A stretch of 64,000 nucleotides of DNA from Streptomyces olivochromogenes (GCF_021538895.1 NZ_JADDRL010000038.1:19709-83708); one strand, 5' to 3'. Counted from the stretch's first letter, positions 41,320-50,570 are shown. Made by a program: numbers and translations. The notes: a model not told the origin generated them from the letters alone.

Positions 41320-41841
41320 ATGGAAAACGGTGCTTTGTGGGTAGCCCTGCTGACCGCCGCCACAGCGGTGGTCGCCAGTTGGGTGACCAGCAAGGGCAAC
41401 GCGCAAGCCGCTCGCATCCAGGCCCAAGCCGCCGCCGAAGCCGCGCACGTCGCTCGCAAGGGCGAAGCACGCAGAGCCACACAGCTGGATTTCATCCAGC
41501 AGGCCAATGACATGGGGATCCTGTACCGCAGGATCCCCAAGTACTTGAAGGTGGAGGACCGAGAGGCACGCCTGGCATCCCTCGGAGAGCTCCGGGATCA
41601 ACTGCGTGACTCCTACGGGCCCTTCCTGCGTTGCCTGGCCATCGTCTCCCTGGAGTGCCACCCCGGGCCGATAGAGGCGGCGAAGGCTGTCCACATGGCC
41701 TCCGCCGAGGCGTACGGCCGCCTCGTGGCCGTCGAGGAAGACATACGCGAAGCCGAGGGTTTCCGCCAGGGTGTCGACACCTACCTGGCTTCGGTCGACT
41801 CGTTCGTCGAAGCAGCGCGGCAAGCCGAGCGTGAGATGTAG
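41320..41841 (+). CDS. Hypothetical protein with one N-terminal membrane helix
   Basis: 173 residues, not recognised. MENGALWVALLTAATAVVAS is a single membrane anchor; the rest is helical and charged (QAARIQAQAAAEAAHVARKG), probably a coiled coil facing the cytoplasm. ATG at 41320. Such anchored helical proteins occur across Streptomyces without known role. Confidence 0.65.
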   Translation: MENGALWVALLTAATAVVASWVTSKGNAQAARIQAQAAAEAAHVARKGEARRATQLDFIQQANDMGILYRRIPKYLKVEDREARLASLGELRDQLRDSYGPFLRCLAIVSLECHPGPIEAAKAVHMASAEAYGRLVAVEEDIREAEGFRQGVDTYLASVDSFVEAARQAEREM

Positions 41842-42214
41842 AAATCCACTTCCGACAGACGACATGGGGCACGTCGCAACGGCCGACGCGTGAAGAAGCT
41901 CTGAGGGTGCCTGGCTCTCCCAGCTCTCAGCTCGGGAAGCTCGGGACTTCTACAGGCGATTACTGGGCTGACCAGCGGCGGAGCTGCTAGCTGGGTAAAG
42001 TTGATTGTGGCAGAGCGGCTACCGGTTCGTCCACGCGGAGCAAATCCGACGCGCCCTACCCAGAGGGCGCTACTGGTCATCGTCAGCATGAACGACCTCG
42101 GACGGCTCAGACCCCATGCGTCGGTCGCCGAAGTACGTCCAGTTCCCTTCGGCCGGCAGTGCCGCCCCCTGATGACGTTCGTACCAGCTGGGCCCGGTCG
42201 CCACGGAACGGGAT
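41842..42214. other. Spacer without recognised gene
   Basis: About 370 bases between the anchored protein and a transposase remnant; frames present on both strands have no family resemblance. Confidence 0.35.
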
Positions 42215-42400
42215 CGCGAGAAGGATGGACGAAGACGTCGTGCTGATCGTCGACGGCACCCTGGTCCCCACGCCGGATCAGACGGTTGCCGAACAGTCGT
42301 AGAACTACCGGTACTCGACCAACCACCGGTCGTCATCGACGGCGACACCGACTGGTCGTCGCCGTCGGCCGGCTGGTCACTGACAGTCGCAACGATTGCT
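42215..42400 (+). mobile_element. DDE transposase remnant (IS5/IS1647-like)
   Basis: Plus strand reads VLIVDGTLVPTPDQTVAEQS then a stop, NYRYSTNH, and in another frame RLVVAVGRLVTDSRNDC. These are consecutive pieces of the catalytic region of a Streptomyces transposase around the first Asp. One in-frame stop and one frame change. Confidence 0.65.
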
Positions 42401-42419
42401 TCTCCGGCTCGGAGAATGG

Positions 42420-42848
42420 TCAGTCGATACAGAACTCGTTGCCCTCGATGTCCAGCATCGGGATGCACGCATCATTGCCGTCATACAGCGTTCGCACGTG
42501 TACCGCGCCGAGCGGGACCAGCCGTGCGCACTCGGCCTCAAGTGCGGCGAGCCGCTCTTCGCCCACGAGTCCGGTGCCGACCCGCACGTCAAGATGCACC
42601 CGGTTCTTGACGGCCTTCCCCTCGGGGACGCGCTGGAAGTACAGCCGCGGGCCCACACCTGAGGGATCACTGCAGGCGAACCATGAATCCCGCTGCTCAG
42701 GTGGCTGCGAGCGCTTGAAATCGTCCCAAGTGGCAAACCCCTCCGGTGGCGGCGGTACGACGTACCCCAACACCTCGCACCAGAAGCGAGCGAGGCGCTC
42801 AGGTTCCGCGCAGTCAAAGGTGACTTGGAACTTCTTGATCGATGACAT
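42420..42848 (-). CDS. VOC-family protein (glyoxalase-like)
   Basis: 142 residues: IKKFQVTFDCAEPERLARFW, CEVLGYVVPPPPEGFATWDD, then VKNRVHLDVRVG and LDIEGNEFCID at the C-terminus, the two-repeat VOC fold with putative metal residues in RVHLDV and GNEFC. Start ATG at 42846-42848. This subgroup with FATWDDF is common in Streptomyces; function unknown. It is not similar enough to the VOC at 29541 to be a recent copy. Confidence 0.82.
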   Translation of the reverse strand: MSSIKKFQVTFDCAEPERLARFWCEVLGYVVPPPPEGFATWDDFKRSQPPEQRDSWFACSDPSGVGPRLYFQRVPEGKAVKNRVHLDVRVGTGLVGEERLAALEAECARLVPLGAVHVRTLYDGNDACIPMLDIEGNEFCID

Positions 42849-43026
42849 CGGCGCACCATACCAAGGGACTTCGCCCGCAACCCCGTTCAGAGAGCGATCC
42901 GGCCTGTGGGCTCAGCCGTAATTTCGCCTTCTCGTCATCTCCAGGCCGCCGTTGAGGCCATGTCGCGCTCCCTGAGGACCCAGTTCACTGGAGCGCCCCC
43001 CTCAACCGGACCTGAAAGAGGGACGC

Positions 43027-44298
43027 ATGTCGAGACGTATGCCAAAGCGTGGGCTCATCACGCTCGTTGCCGTCGGCCTTGCCTCATCCGTGATGTCGAC
43101 CGCCACTGCCTCGACGGCCGACGGCCCACTGACGCTCGCCGTGTTCGGCGACTCGCCGTACGGCAAGTCGGCGTACGCGCCCGCGGGTCAGAGCGCCGAC
43201 ACCTCGCAGTACCAGAAGACCCCGGCCTTCATCGGCACCATCAACGGCGACCCGACGATCAGCGACGTCATCCACGTCGGCGACATCCACTCGGGCAAGG
43301 AGTTCTGCACCGAGGACTACGACGCCTCGATCGCGTCCACGTGGCAGACCTTCGCCAAGCCGCTCATCTACACGCCGGGCGACAACGAGTGGGCAGACTG
43401 CCACAAGGCATCCAGCCTCACCTCACCCGGGCAAGGCGGCGGCTTCTACGACTCGGCCTTCGGTGCGATCAACTACATCGGCACGAGTGGACTTTCGACC
43501 AACACGGCGGACTGCATCAGCTACCACTGTGGCAACCCGGTCGACAACCTCGCCAAGGTCCGGCAGAACTTCTTCGCCCGGCCCGGCCACACCCTCGGCA
43601 GCGGGACACTGGACGTGGTCTCTCAGGCCACCGCCTACGACCCAGGCCACCCGGGCGACGCGCAGTACGTCGAGAACGTGATGTGGGCGCAGAACGACAT
43701 CGTCTTCGTGACCGTCAACGTGCCGGGTGGCTCGAACAACGACACCGACCCCTGGTACAAGATGCCGACCGCGACTCAGGCGCAGACCGACGAGCGGGCC
43801 AACCGGACCGCAGCCGACGTCCGCTGGCTCGATGCCGCCTTCGCCGACGCACGGGCCAGGCACGCCAAGGCAGTGGTGATCACGGCGCAGGCCGACATGT
43901 GGGACCTCGACGGCAAGACCAAGGACCACCTGACCAACTACGAGCCGATCATCAGCGAGGTCGCGACGAAGACGACCGAGTTCGCCCGCCCGGTGCTGAT
44001 GCTCAACGGTGACTCGCACCTGTACCGCTCGGACAACCCGCTGTCGCCGACGGCGACGTGCACCGGCGAGACGGACCCGGCCACCGGCGCCGGCGTCTGC
44101 GCCCACGACCCGGGTAACAACGCGTGGAACGAGCACCCGTACTACAACGTCCCGAACTTCCACCGGATCGTCGTGCACGGCAGCACCACCCCGCTTGAAT
44201 GGCTGAAACTGACCGCAGACCCCAACGCCCACCACGCCGTCACCGACACGACCTACGGCCCGTTCAGCTGGCAGCGGATGCCGCAGCCCCAGCTGTAG
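43027..44298 (+). CDS. Secreted metallophosphoesterase-like protein
   Basis: 423 residues. Signal peptide ends near STATAS (about residue 29). Calcineurin-like metal motifs appear in order: LAVFGDSPYG, VIHVGDIHSGKEFC, IYTPGDNEWADCH (GDNE takes the place of GNH[DE]) and LMLNGDSHLYRSDNP. The enzyme probably hydrolyses phosphate esters outside the cell, but the altered motifs leave activity open. ATG at 43027 follows GAAAGAGGGACGC. It ends just before two hairpins that separate it from the convergent permease gene. Confidence 0.78.
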   Translation: MSRRMPKRGLITLVAVGLASSVMSTATASTADGPLTLAVFGDSPYGKSAYAPAGQSADTSQYQKTPAFIGTINGDPTISDVIHVGDIHSGKEFCTEDYDASIASTWQTFAKPLIYTPGDNEWADCHKASSLTSPGQGGGFYDSAFGAINYIGTSGLSTNTADCISYHCGNPVDNLAKVRQNFFARPGHTLGSGTLDVVSQATAYDPGHPGDAQYVENVMWAQNDIVFVTVNVPGGSNNDTDPWYKMPTATQAQTDERANRTAADVRWLDAAFADARARHAKAVVITAQADMWDLDGKTKDHLTNYEPIISEVATKTTEFARPVLMLNGDSHLYRSDNPLSPTATCTGETDPATGAGVCAHDPGNNAWNEHPYYNVPNFHRIVVHGSTTPLEWLKLTADPNAHHAVTDTTYGPFSWQRMPQPQL

Positions 44299-44315
44299 AC
44301 CCACTGAACGCACAC

Positions 44316-44352
44316 GACCGGCCACGGTGTCCCGCAGGACTCCTGGCCGGTC
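44316..44352. terminator. Hairpin after the metallophosphoesterase-like gene
   Basis: GACCGGCCA (44316-44324) and TGGCCGGTC (44344-44352), 9-bp perfect arms, loop 19 nt, 18 nt past the stop. Confidence 0.7.
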
Positions 44353-44380
44353 ACGTTCCCCGAGAGCGTTGAGGGCCGGC

Positions 44381-44411
44381 AGGGTGAGATCGAAGTACTC
44401 GATCTCACCCT
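44381..44411. terminator. 13-bp stem hairpin before the permease 3' end
   Basis: AGGGTGAGATCGA (44381-44393) pairs perfectly with 44399-44411 around AGTAC. It stands between two convergent genes and should stop transcription of the permease gene. Confidence 0.75.
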
Positions 44412-44507
44412 CACCGTCCCGCGCGGCGAGCGCGAGCAGATGCGACGGCCGGTGAAGCCGTCCGTCAGCCCTGCCGAAGGCAGATCTCAGTGCCCCGGCG
44501 CATCGAT

Positions 44508-46052
44508 TCAGAACTCGAGTTCATGCTCGATCGCCGCCAGTTCTTCGGCGGTGCCCTGAACCTTCGGGCCCGTGAACCAGTTGCGTGCCGAGACCAGCCA
44601 CCACACTCCGGCGAAACCGAGGACTATGAGGACGGCGATCGGGGTGTAGTTGAAGTTCTTGCTGGTGACAGGGCTGACTGTGGGCAGCATGAACAGGACG
44701 GTGATGATCAGTGTCCAGGTGACGGCGATGATACCGACGGGCCGGCTCCAGCGGCCGAGGTGCCAGGGGCCGCGCTCGAAGTTGTCGCCTTGGAGCAGTC
44801 GCAGGAAGACGGGCATGACGTAGGCGATGTACAGGCCGATGACGGCGATCGAGGTGACGGCCGCGTACGCGGTGGCGTTCCAGAGGTAGGGCAGGCCGAG
44901 GACGAAGGCGCCGCCGGCCGCCAGCCAGACCGCGTTGGTGGGCGTCTTGGTCCGCTTGTTGATGCGGTGCCACACCTGCGAGCCGGGCAAGGCACCGTCC
45001 CGCGAGAAGGCGTAGATCATCCGGGAGTTCGCGGTGACCGAGGACATGCCGCAGAAGAACTGGGCGCCGATCGCGATGAGCAGCAGGAGCTTGCCACCGG
45101 TCTCGCCGAGGGCGTCGATGAAGATCTGCGCCGGGGGGACGCCGGTCGAGCTGGCCAGGGCGCCGTCGTAGTTCTGGATGGCGAAGGTGATGCCGAGCAG
45201 GAGGACCCAGCCGGCGACGAGGGACACCAGGATCGACATCACGATGCCGCGCGGTCCGGCCTCGGCCGCGTTGTGGGTCTCCTCGGTCATGTGCGCCGAG
45301 GCGTCGTAGCCGGTGAAGGTGTACTGGGCGAGCAGCAGGCCGAGGAGTCCGACGTAGAAGCTGGAGCCCCAGCCGGTGCCGTTGACGAAGTGAGTGAAAA
45401 CGAAGTCGGCCGACTGGTGCTTCGAGGGGAAGATCACGAGCGCGCCGACGATGATCAGCACGCCGAGGATGTGCCACCACACACTGACGTTGCCCAGCAA
45501 GGAGACGAGCTTGACGCCGAAAGTGTTCAACGCGCCGTGGACGGCCAGCACGATCCCGAAGAGAAGAATGGTGTGCCCGGGCGTGGCGGAGAAGCCGAAC
45601 TGCAGGTCGAGCAGCGCGTTCAGGAAGAAGGCCGCGCCGAAGTCGATGCCCGCGGTCACCGCCACCTGGCCGAGGAAGTTGAACCAGCCGGTGAACCAGG
45701 ACCAGGCCGGGCCGTGGGACGGAGCGAGCTTGGCCGCCCAGTAGTACAGGCCGCCCGCCGTCGGGTAACTGGAGCAGACCTCGGCCATGGCCAGGCCCAC
45801 GAAGAGGGTCATGACGCCGACCAGCGGCCAGCCCCAAGTGATCATCGCCGGGCCGCCGGTGACCATGCCGAAGCCGTACAGCGTCAGACATCCGGACAGG
45901 ACGGAGATGATGGTGAACGAAATGGCGAAGTTCGAGAACGCCGACATCGAACGCGCCAGTTCCTGGGCGTAGCCGAGTTCGTGAAGGCGTTGAGCGTCTC
46001 CGGACAGAGCCTTCTCGCGCTCCGGCTCCGTCACTGACTTGTCGGTGGGCAT
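44508..46052 (-). CDS. APC-superfamily amino acid permease
   Basis: 514 residues with 12 predicted membrane helices. Family motifs: FSNFAISFTIISVLSGCLTL in helix 1, SSYPTAGGLYYWAAKLAP at helix 2-3, and FTGYDASAHMTEETHNAAEA after helix 6, the amino acid/choline transporter (GabP-like) hallmark. It probably imports an amino acid, GABA or an amine by cation symport. ATG at 46050-46052 is preceded by GAGGAGGCCCGT. A 7-bp-arm dyad lies about 62 nt upstream. Substrate unknown. Confidence 0.87.
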   Translation of the reverse strand: MPTDKSVTEPEREKALSGDAQRLHELGYAQELARSMSAFSNFAISFTIISVLSGCLTLYGFGMVTGGPAMITWGWPLVGVMTLFVGLAMAEVCSSYPTAGGLYYWAAKLAPSHGPAWSWFTGWFNFLGQVAVTAGIDFGAAFFLNALLDLQFGFSATPGHTILLFGIVLAVHGALNTFGVKLVSLLGNVSVWWHILGVLIIVGALVIFPSKHQSADFVFTHFVNGTGWGSSFYVGLLGLLLAQYTFTGYDASAHMTEETHNAAEAGPRGIVMSILVSLVAGWVLLLGITFAIQNYDGALASSTGVPPAQIFIDALGETGGKLLLLIAIGAQFFCGMSSVTANSRMIYAFSRDGALPGSQVWHRINKRTKTPTNAVWLAAGGAFVLGLPYLWNATAYAAVTSIAVIGLYIAYVMPVFLRLLQGDNFERGPWHLGRWSRPVGIIAVTWTLIITVLFMLPTVSPVTSKNFNYTPIAVLIVLGFAGVWWLVSARNWFTGPKVQGTAEELAAIEHELEF

Positions 46053-46113
46053 ACGGGCCTCCTCGGGCTCTGGTGGCCGCCGGTGGATCCGACGTACCGC
46101 TCCCCGCCTAAAT

Positions 46114-46137
46114 CAAAGGTTTGGTGCGATACCTTTG
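46114..46137. promoter_or_regulatory. Inverted repeat upstream of the APC permease
   Basis: CAAAGGT-N10-ACCTTTG, perfect 7-bp arms, centred about 73 nt upstream of the permease start in an AT-richer patch; likely operator of an unlinked regulator. Confidence 0.55.
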
Positions 46138-46747
46138 CCGTCGGCGCGGCCGAGCGCAAGAGTCCTGCGTGAAACATCGGTTACGAAAAGGCTTCGACGC
46201 CGCCGTCGCGACCTTCGTCGTGGGGAAGCCCGGGAGTAGCAGACCGAGGAGGGCGCCGCCCGGGATGCCGTGAGCCGCGCAAAGCCAGTTGGGGGCGGCC
46301 GCACCCGGGCACGTCTCCTGGTCGCCGCCTACCGAAACCGCTTGTCGATCAATGGCCTGCCTGATTACCTTAAGGACTTGCGGTGTCCCGGCAGGATCGA
46401 CGGGAGGCAGGTCAGGCGATTACGCCAGGATGTGACGGCTCGTCAGTTCTCACGAAGCTGCCAGTCGCCCTCCCACTGTCGCGCGGTGCTCAGCGCAGCC
46501 TGTGCGGTGCCCAGCAGGAGCAGCGCCCCGCCAGTGCGGCGGCTGCGGCCAGGGCAATCTCCGAGGCGGCCTGCGCGGCTGTGCCGATCACGCTCCAGGC
46601 GTACAGGGAGGCCCCTGCTCACGCAATCACGGAAAGTAGTGGTCGAACGCCACGGAGAAGTCGAAGCCGGCGTCTCGCCCAGGCACTATGCGTCACCGGG
46701 TCGATCCGCATAAACCTGAGGACCGCGGGCGTCGTCCCGCCTGCTGC
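46138..46747. other. 610-base region without recognised gene
   Basis: Open frames on both strands are compatible with GC-rich noise. A minus-strand piece near 46460-46620 (SLYAWSVIGTAAQAASEIAL) looks like a membrane-protein leftover but cannot be assigned. Confidence 0.3.
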
Positions 46748-46753
46748 GGGTAC
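46748..46753 (+). promoter_or_regulatory. Possible SigB-type -10 element of csbD-like gene
   Basis: GGGTAC about 48 nt upstream of the start, with GGCGTC (46729-46734) 13 nt before it. Streptomyces SigB-type promoters end in GGGTA(C/T). Weak evidence, strengthened by the stress role of CsbD proteins. Confidence 0.4.
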
Positions 46754-46800
46754 TCGAAGCGGTGCGACAACGCCGCATGCGGTGAGGAGAGTGAGCGACG

Positions 46801-46974
46801 ATGGCCGGACATCAAAAGGGCAAGGGCAAGATGGAGGAGACCACGGGCAAGGCCAAGGCGACGGTCGGCCGCGCACTGGGCAATGAGGAAATGACGGTCG
46901 AGGGGCAGGCCAAGAAGTCGAAGGGTGCCGCGCGCCAGGCGAAGGAGAAGGCGAAGGACGTCTTCAAGCACTGA
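46801..46974 (+). CDS. CsbD-family small stress protein
   Basis: 57 residues, Lys/Glu/Ala-rich and free of hydrophobic segments: MAGHQKGKGKMEETTGKAKA then GRALGNEEMTVEGQAKKSKG. This is the CsbD pattern (K-ME-TTGKAK-xxG-xxGN-EM-xEG-A-K). CsbD proteins are general-stress induced and of unknown mechanism. GAGGAGAGTGAGCGACG precedes the ATG. A strong hairpin starts 15 nt after the stop. Confidence 0.88.
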   Translation: MAGHQKGKGKMEETTGKAKATVGRALGNEEMTVEGQAKKSKGAARQAKEKAKDVFKH

Positions 46975-46988
46975 CGTGCCACGCTCTC

Positions 46989-47026
46989 AGCGGGATCCCG
47001 TGTCCTACGCCACCCGGGGTCCCGCT
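46989..47026 (+). terminator. Terminator of csbD-like gene
   Basis: AGCGGGATCCCG (46989-47000) pairs with CGGGGTCCCGCT (47015-47026), 12 bp with one G-T pair, loop 14 nt, immediately after the stop. Confidence 0.75.
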
Positions 47027-47174
47027 TCGTTTGCCATCAGGGTGCTACCGCTTGCACAGCGCCGGGTCACCGCGTCCACGCCGCCACCGCCTGGGAACGC
47101 GAGTGCCGCCTCTGACCATCGTCATGGAGGAGACGGTGCCGCACCTGCCACGCGGCGGCCGTTCACCCAGCCGT

Positions 47175-47939
47175 TCACCGATCCCACACCAGGACGGCTT
47201 CATCGTCGCGGCCGACCGCACCCAGTCGGCTTGGCCGGACCTGTCCCTTGGCTGCCATGTTGTCTCGCTGGGCAAACGAGTGTGCGGACTCCTCAGGGAC
47301 CAGCGGCAAATGGGACGCCGCGACTTCGTTTGCCAGGCGCTCCGCACCCACCGTCACGGCTGTCATTGCCGTAGAAGAAGGCCGTGCCGCGCACGCGGCC
47401 CGTGCCGGCGTCCGGCGCAGCCACCGGCCGTGTTCATCGACCGCCATGGGCAGCATTTCCGGTGCGGACGTGCTGCCGGAGAACGGATCGCCGACAAAGA
47501 CCATGAGCGCCGGACTCAGCCCGAGCCCCGCCGGACCCGCAAGCGTGAATACCCGGCCGTGGTGGCGCTGATAGCGAGATTGGTGAGTGACAAGGAAGCC
47601 CAGGTTGCCAAAAGTTCGTGCGGCAGCGCACCGAGCTGAAGACCACGCCCCGGGGAGCGTCTGCCGAGGTCTGGACGACACGCCTTGAACGCACGCGCGG
47701 CCAGTTACAGGCCGACCTTGTCCAGTATCTGGGCGACGATCGGGCTCGCGCCACTGGACTCCAGCACGGTGAGCCTCTTCGGCACGACAAAGGAGGCACC
47801 GTAAACCTCCCGCCCCCTGGCAGCAGACCGCGCTGGCGCCTCGTCGGGGTAGAGAGACGAACGCAAAGCCACCGGCCTTGCTGTGCGCCAGGCCCTCGAC
47901 CGCGCCTTGGCTTGCCGTACTCGTGCCCACGATCTCCAT
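47175..47939 (-). pseudogene. Degenerate unknown protein-coding region
   Basis: One 254-codon frame, but its composition suggests pieces of a gene in different frames: EIVGTSTASQGAVEGLAHSK at the start, GREVYGASFVVPKRLTVLES in a second frame, and TAVTVGAERLANEVAASHLP with SAHSFAQRDNMAAKGQVRPS near the end. I do not recognise the family. The last part has the look of real, conserved protein. Its start faces the TetR operator at 47972, so it may once have been a target. Confidence 0.35.
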
Positions 47940-47971
47940 TGGCAGGTCACGCGGCGCTATGCGGGAGACTT

Positions 47972-47989
47972 AAGACGAACATTCGTTTT
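47972..47989. promoter_or_regulatory. TetR operator, copy 1
   Basis: AAGACGAACATTCGTTTT contains the dyad ACGAA-CA-TTCGT, 21 nt upstream of the TetR gene start. The same 18 bases occur exactly at 51569-51586. Confidence 0.75.
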
Positions 47990-48010
47990 CGTATTTGGTA
48001 GAATGCCCTC

Positions 48011-48613
48011 ATGCCGAAGGTATCCCAGCAGTACATGGACGATCGCCGTACCCAGATCCTGGATGCAGCCCGACGATGCTTCCTGCGCGACGGGTTTCAC
48101 TCAACGTCGATGCAGGATCTGTTCGCAGAGTCCGGGCTCTCGGCGGGCGCGGTCTATCGGCACTTCGCGAGCAAAGACGAGATGATTCTGGCCATTGCCG
48201 AAGAGAACATGCGTGAGGTCCTCACGATGGTCCACGGCGTCGCCACGACTCGGCCCAGAGGTTCCGTAGGGGCCGTCATCGCTGATGTCCTCGACCTCGT
48301 ATCGGTCAGAGCCGCGGAACACGACACCGCAAGGCTGGCTGTACTGGCCTGGTCCGAGGCCCTCCGAAACCCCACGTTGGCCGGACAGTTCAGCACCCTG
48401 CTGACCCAGATGCGCTCCGACCTCGCAGAGGTCGTGCGAGAGCACCAAGAAAGCGGCGCTCTGCCGAAGGAAGTGACTGCCGAGGCCATCGCCAGCGCGC
48501 TGGTCTGCTTCCTACCCGGCTACATCCTCCAGGTGGCCATGCTCGACCCCGCGCTCGTGGATGGGGTCGGCGACGCGGTACGGGCCCTGTGGCCGGAGCC
48601 GGCCACGCCCTGA
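48011..48613 (+). CDS. TetR-family transcriptional regulator
   Basis: 200 residues. N-terminal helix-turn-helix at 10-57 (RRTQILDAARRCFLRDGFHS, SMQDLFAESGLSAGAVYRHF) and a TetR_C_6-like ligand domain. ATG at 48011. A dyad 21 nt upstream and its exact copy before the patatin operon 3 kb away point to autoregulation plus control of that operon. The 3' end overlaps the convergent flippase-like gene by about 100 nt. Lipid or acyl-CoA ligand is an inference from the targets. Confidence 0.88.
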   Translation: MPKVSQQYMDDRRTQILDAARRCFLRDGFHSTSMQDLFAESGLSAGAVYRHFASKDEMILAIAEENMREVLTMVHGVATTRPRGSVGAVIADVLDLVSVRAAEHDTARLAVLAWSEALRNPTLAGQFSTLLTQMRSDLAEVVREHQESGALPKEVTAEAIASALVCFLPGYILQVAMLDPALVDGVGDAVRALWPEPATP

Positions 48614-49696
48614 CCGGCTCCGGCGTTGGACGAGCAAGACCGACCACCCGGCGACACCGATCAGTGCTGGGTTGAGGGTCCGGTAGAGGAGATCAGCGGC
48701 CGTGGCAGCCGCCATCGGCATTCCGCCGTGATGCAGAGTCAGGACCAGAGCCGCGTCGAGAGGGCCAAGTCCCGCGGGCAGCAGAGGCAGAGCCGACGCG
48801 GCCGTCATCGCGGCGACGTAGGCGAGCAGCACCTTGTCCGAGGCCGGGGCCGAGCCCACCGCATGGCACACAGCGAGCACGCACACGAGATCGCCTACCC
48901 AGTTGATCAGGGCAGCGCCCAGCCCCAGCACCCAGAAGCGAGCTGGAGGCTGCATGACAGCCAACTCCTCCAGCAAGCCATCAGCCGACGTGTGCCCGTC
49001 CTTGCCGCGCCGTAGTCTCCGCCACACACGAAGGAGAGCGCTCACGGGCCGGCGCAGCACATTGGTGTGCTGGACGAGCGCGAGCGCGGCGACGGTGACG
49101 GCACAAGCCACTGAAACTTGGATGGACGCCCCGACAAGCTGGGCACTGTCCCCGGCCAGAGTCCTGCCAATTCCAGTGAGCACGACGAGTGCGATCGTGC
49201 TCAGAACACCGGTGACAGCATGGGTGAAGCCGATCAAAGGCACACTGGCGCCCCAGGCACGCATACGCCGAGTCCGGTAGGTGATCGATACCAGGCTGCC
49301 GCCAGGCAGAGTCGCGCTGAGAGCATTCCCAGCAAACACGACGGAAACAGTGGGGCGCAGTTTCACTCGCAAACCGCCCGCACTCAGTGCCAGGCTCTGC
49401 AGCCGGGCGAAGGCCACCATCGACACCATCTCAGCGGCGACAGCCAGCAGAAACCAGGCGGGTTCAGCATGGGCCAGATGGTCTGCAGCGCGACGCGCGT
49501 AGGGCGCAACAACCGCCAGCTCGACACTCAGCACCATCAGGACGGCGCCCACGGTGAGCGCGACGCGTGATCGAGCGCGGGACGGGGATGTGCTCCCGTC
49601 GGCCTCGTTCACTTGTTCCGCCCGGGCAACCGCCGTTGGAGCAGCAACTTGGTTGTATCCGTGGTCACCCGACTCGATCTGGTGCGAGCTGCTCAT
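48512..49696 (-). CDS. Lysylphosphatidylglycerol-synthase-TM / YbhN-type membrane protein
   Basis: 394 residues with an N-terminal soluble part of about 45 residues and seven to eight membrane helices. The hallmark stretches are VVFAGNALSATLPGGSLVSI (the N-x-x-LPGG pattern) and ASALPLLPAGLGPLDAALVL (P-x-G-x-G). This domain flips or transfers lipids across membranes in related proteins. Start uncertain: ATG at 49694-49696 is used, 49709-49711 is an in-frame alternative. It is the last gene of a patatin / PAP2-like / flippase-like run on the minus strand, all probably lipid-related. Confidence 0.75.
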   Translation of the reverse strand: MSSSHQIESGDHGYNQVAAPTAVARAEQVNEADGSTSPSRARSRVALTVGAVLMVLSVELAVVAPYARRAADHLAHAEPAWFLLAVAAEMVSMVAFARLQSLALSAGGLRVKLRPTVSVVFAGNALSATLPGGSLVSITYRTRRMRAWGASVPLIGFTHAVTGVLSTIALVVLTGIGRTLAGDSAQLVGASIQVSVACAVTVAALALVQHTNVLRRPVSALLRVWRRLRRGKDGHTSADGLLEELAVMQPPARFWVLGLGAALINWVGDLVCVLAVCHAVGSAPASDKVLLAYVAAMTAASALPLLPAGLGPLDAALVLTLHHGGMPMAAATAADLLYRTLNPALIGVAGWSVLLVQRRSRSGRGRLRPQGPYRVADPIHERGVEHGHLEDVAG

Positions 49697-50027
49697 CGCT
49701 GCACCGGCCATTGAGGCAGCAGGTGCATCAGGCCCACCAGGTGCACCGGACACCATGTGTGCTTTGGGAGGGTGTGCCAGGCGATGCTCTGGTCGCCGTC
49801 GCAATTCCGGACCAGCTGCGGCTCCCCGATCAGCTCCTCTGCGTCCGGGCCGACCATGAAGGCGTCTTCGAGGCTCAGCGGCCGAAATGAGACGGCCTGC
49901 CGTAGGCGCGTGCTGTATGACCAACAGCCCGACCCGCTGCGGTCGTTGCCGTGTTCCGTGTCCCGCCGACAGGGATCGGGAGATGGGAGGCCTTCGTCAA
50001 CGCGTGGGGGCAGCCCGAAAGAGTGGA

Positions 50028-50570
50028 TCATCGTGAATTACCTGGAGGGAGTCTGGGCGAGGGGGCGCGAGGGTGTCGGACCGAGCAACTGTGGTGGTGT
50101 GCCTGACAGCGGTCAACGGGCTCCATTGCTGACGACCCTTCGCCGTGCGTGCCGGTAGAAGAGCCAGCCAGACCACAAAGCCCAGCCAACATGCAGTGAT
50201 GGCATGGCCGCGTACTCGACTCCTGCGCATCGCCAACGCTGTCACGGATTCCTGCATGAGGACATGGGGAAGCAGCCCCGGCGGAGTCGCGGGAAGGTGC
50301 CGGAACCCGATGAGGGCGCGCCTTGTGCGGTACTTGGTCGAGTGGCCGCTCCGGTGCGAAGTGGACGGTGTGCTCCCGGCGGAAGATGCTCCAGCCGTCG
50401 TGGTCCGCAATGGCAGTCCATCGCCGCTGCAGACCTCGGGTGGTGTCGTAGACGGCGTACAGCAATCCCACCAACAGCCACTCCACCCACCATCGAAGCT
50501 GTGTACTCCCGACCGGCGCACACACGAGGTCGTGGATCCGGCGGCGCACGCAAGCGGCACGGTTGGCCAT
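50028..50570 (-). pseudogene. PAP2-like membrane phosphatase, broken
   Basis: ATG at 50570 lies 10 nt past the patatin stop with AGGGCGG before it. The first 80 codons (STQLRWWVEWLLVGLLYAVY, DTTRGLQ, EHTVHFAPERPLDQ) resemble the N-terminus of actinobacterial PAP2-type phosphatases/inositol-phosphoceramide-synthase-like proteins. Then similarity moves to another frame (ALIGFRHLPATPPG, ACWLGFVVWLALLPA). The His/Arg catalytic motifs are not found. Probably a frameshifted gene of the same operon. Confidence 0.4.

Noticed and set aside
44490..46037. 515-codon plus-strand open frame, Glu/Asp/Gly-rich
   Set aside because: Antisense to the APC permease; the acidic composition is the mirror of hydrophobic codons.
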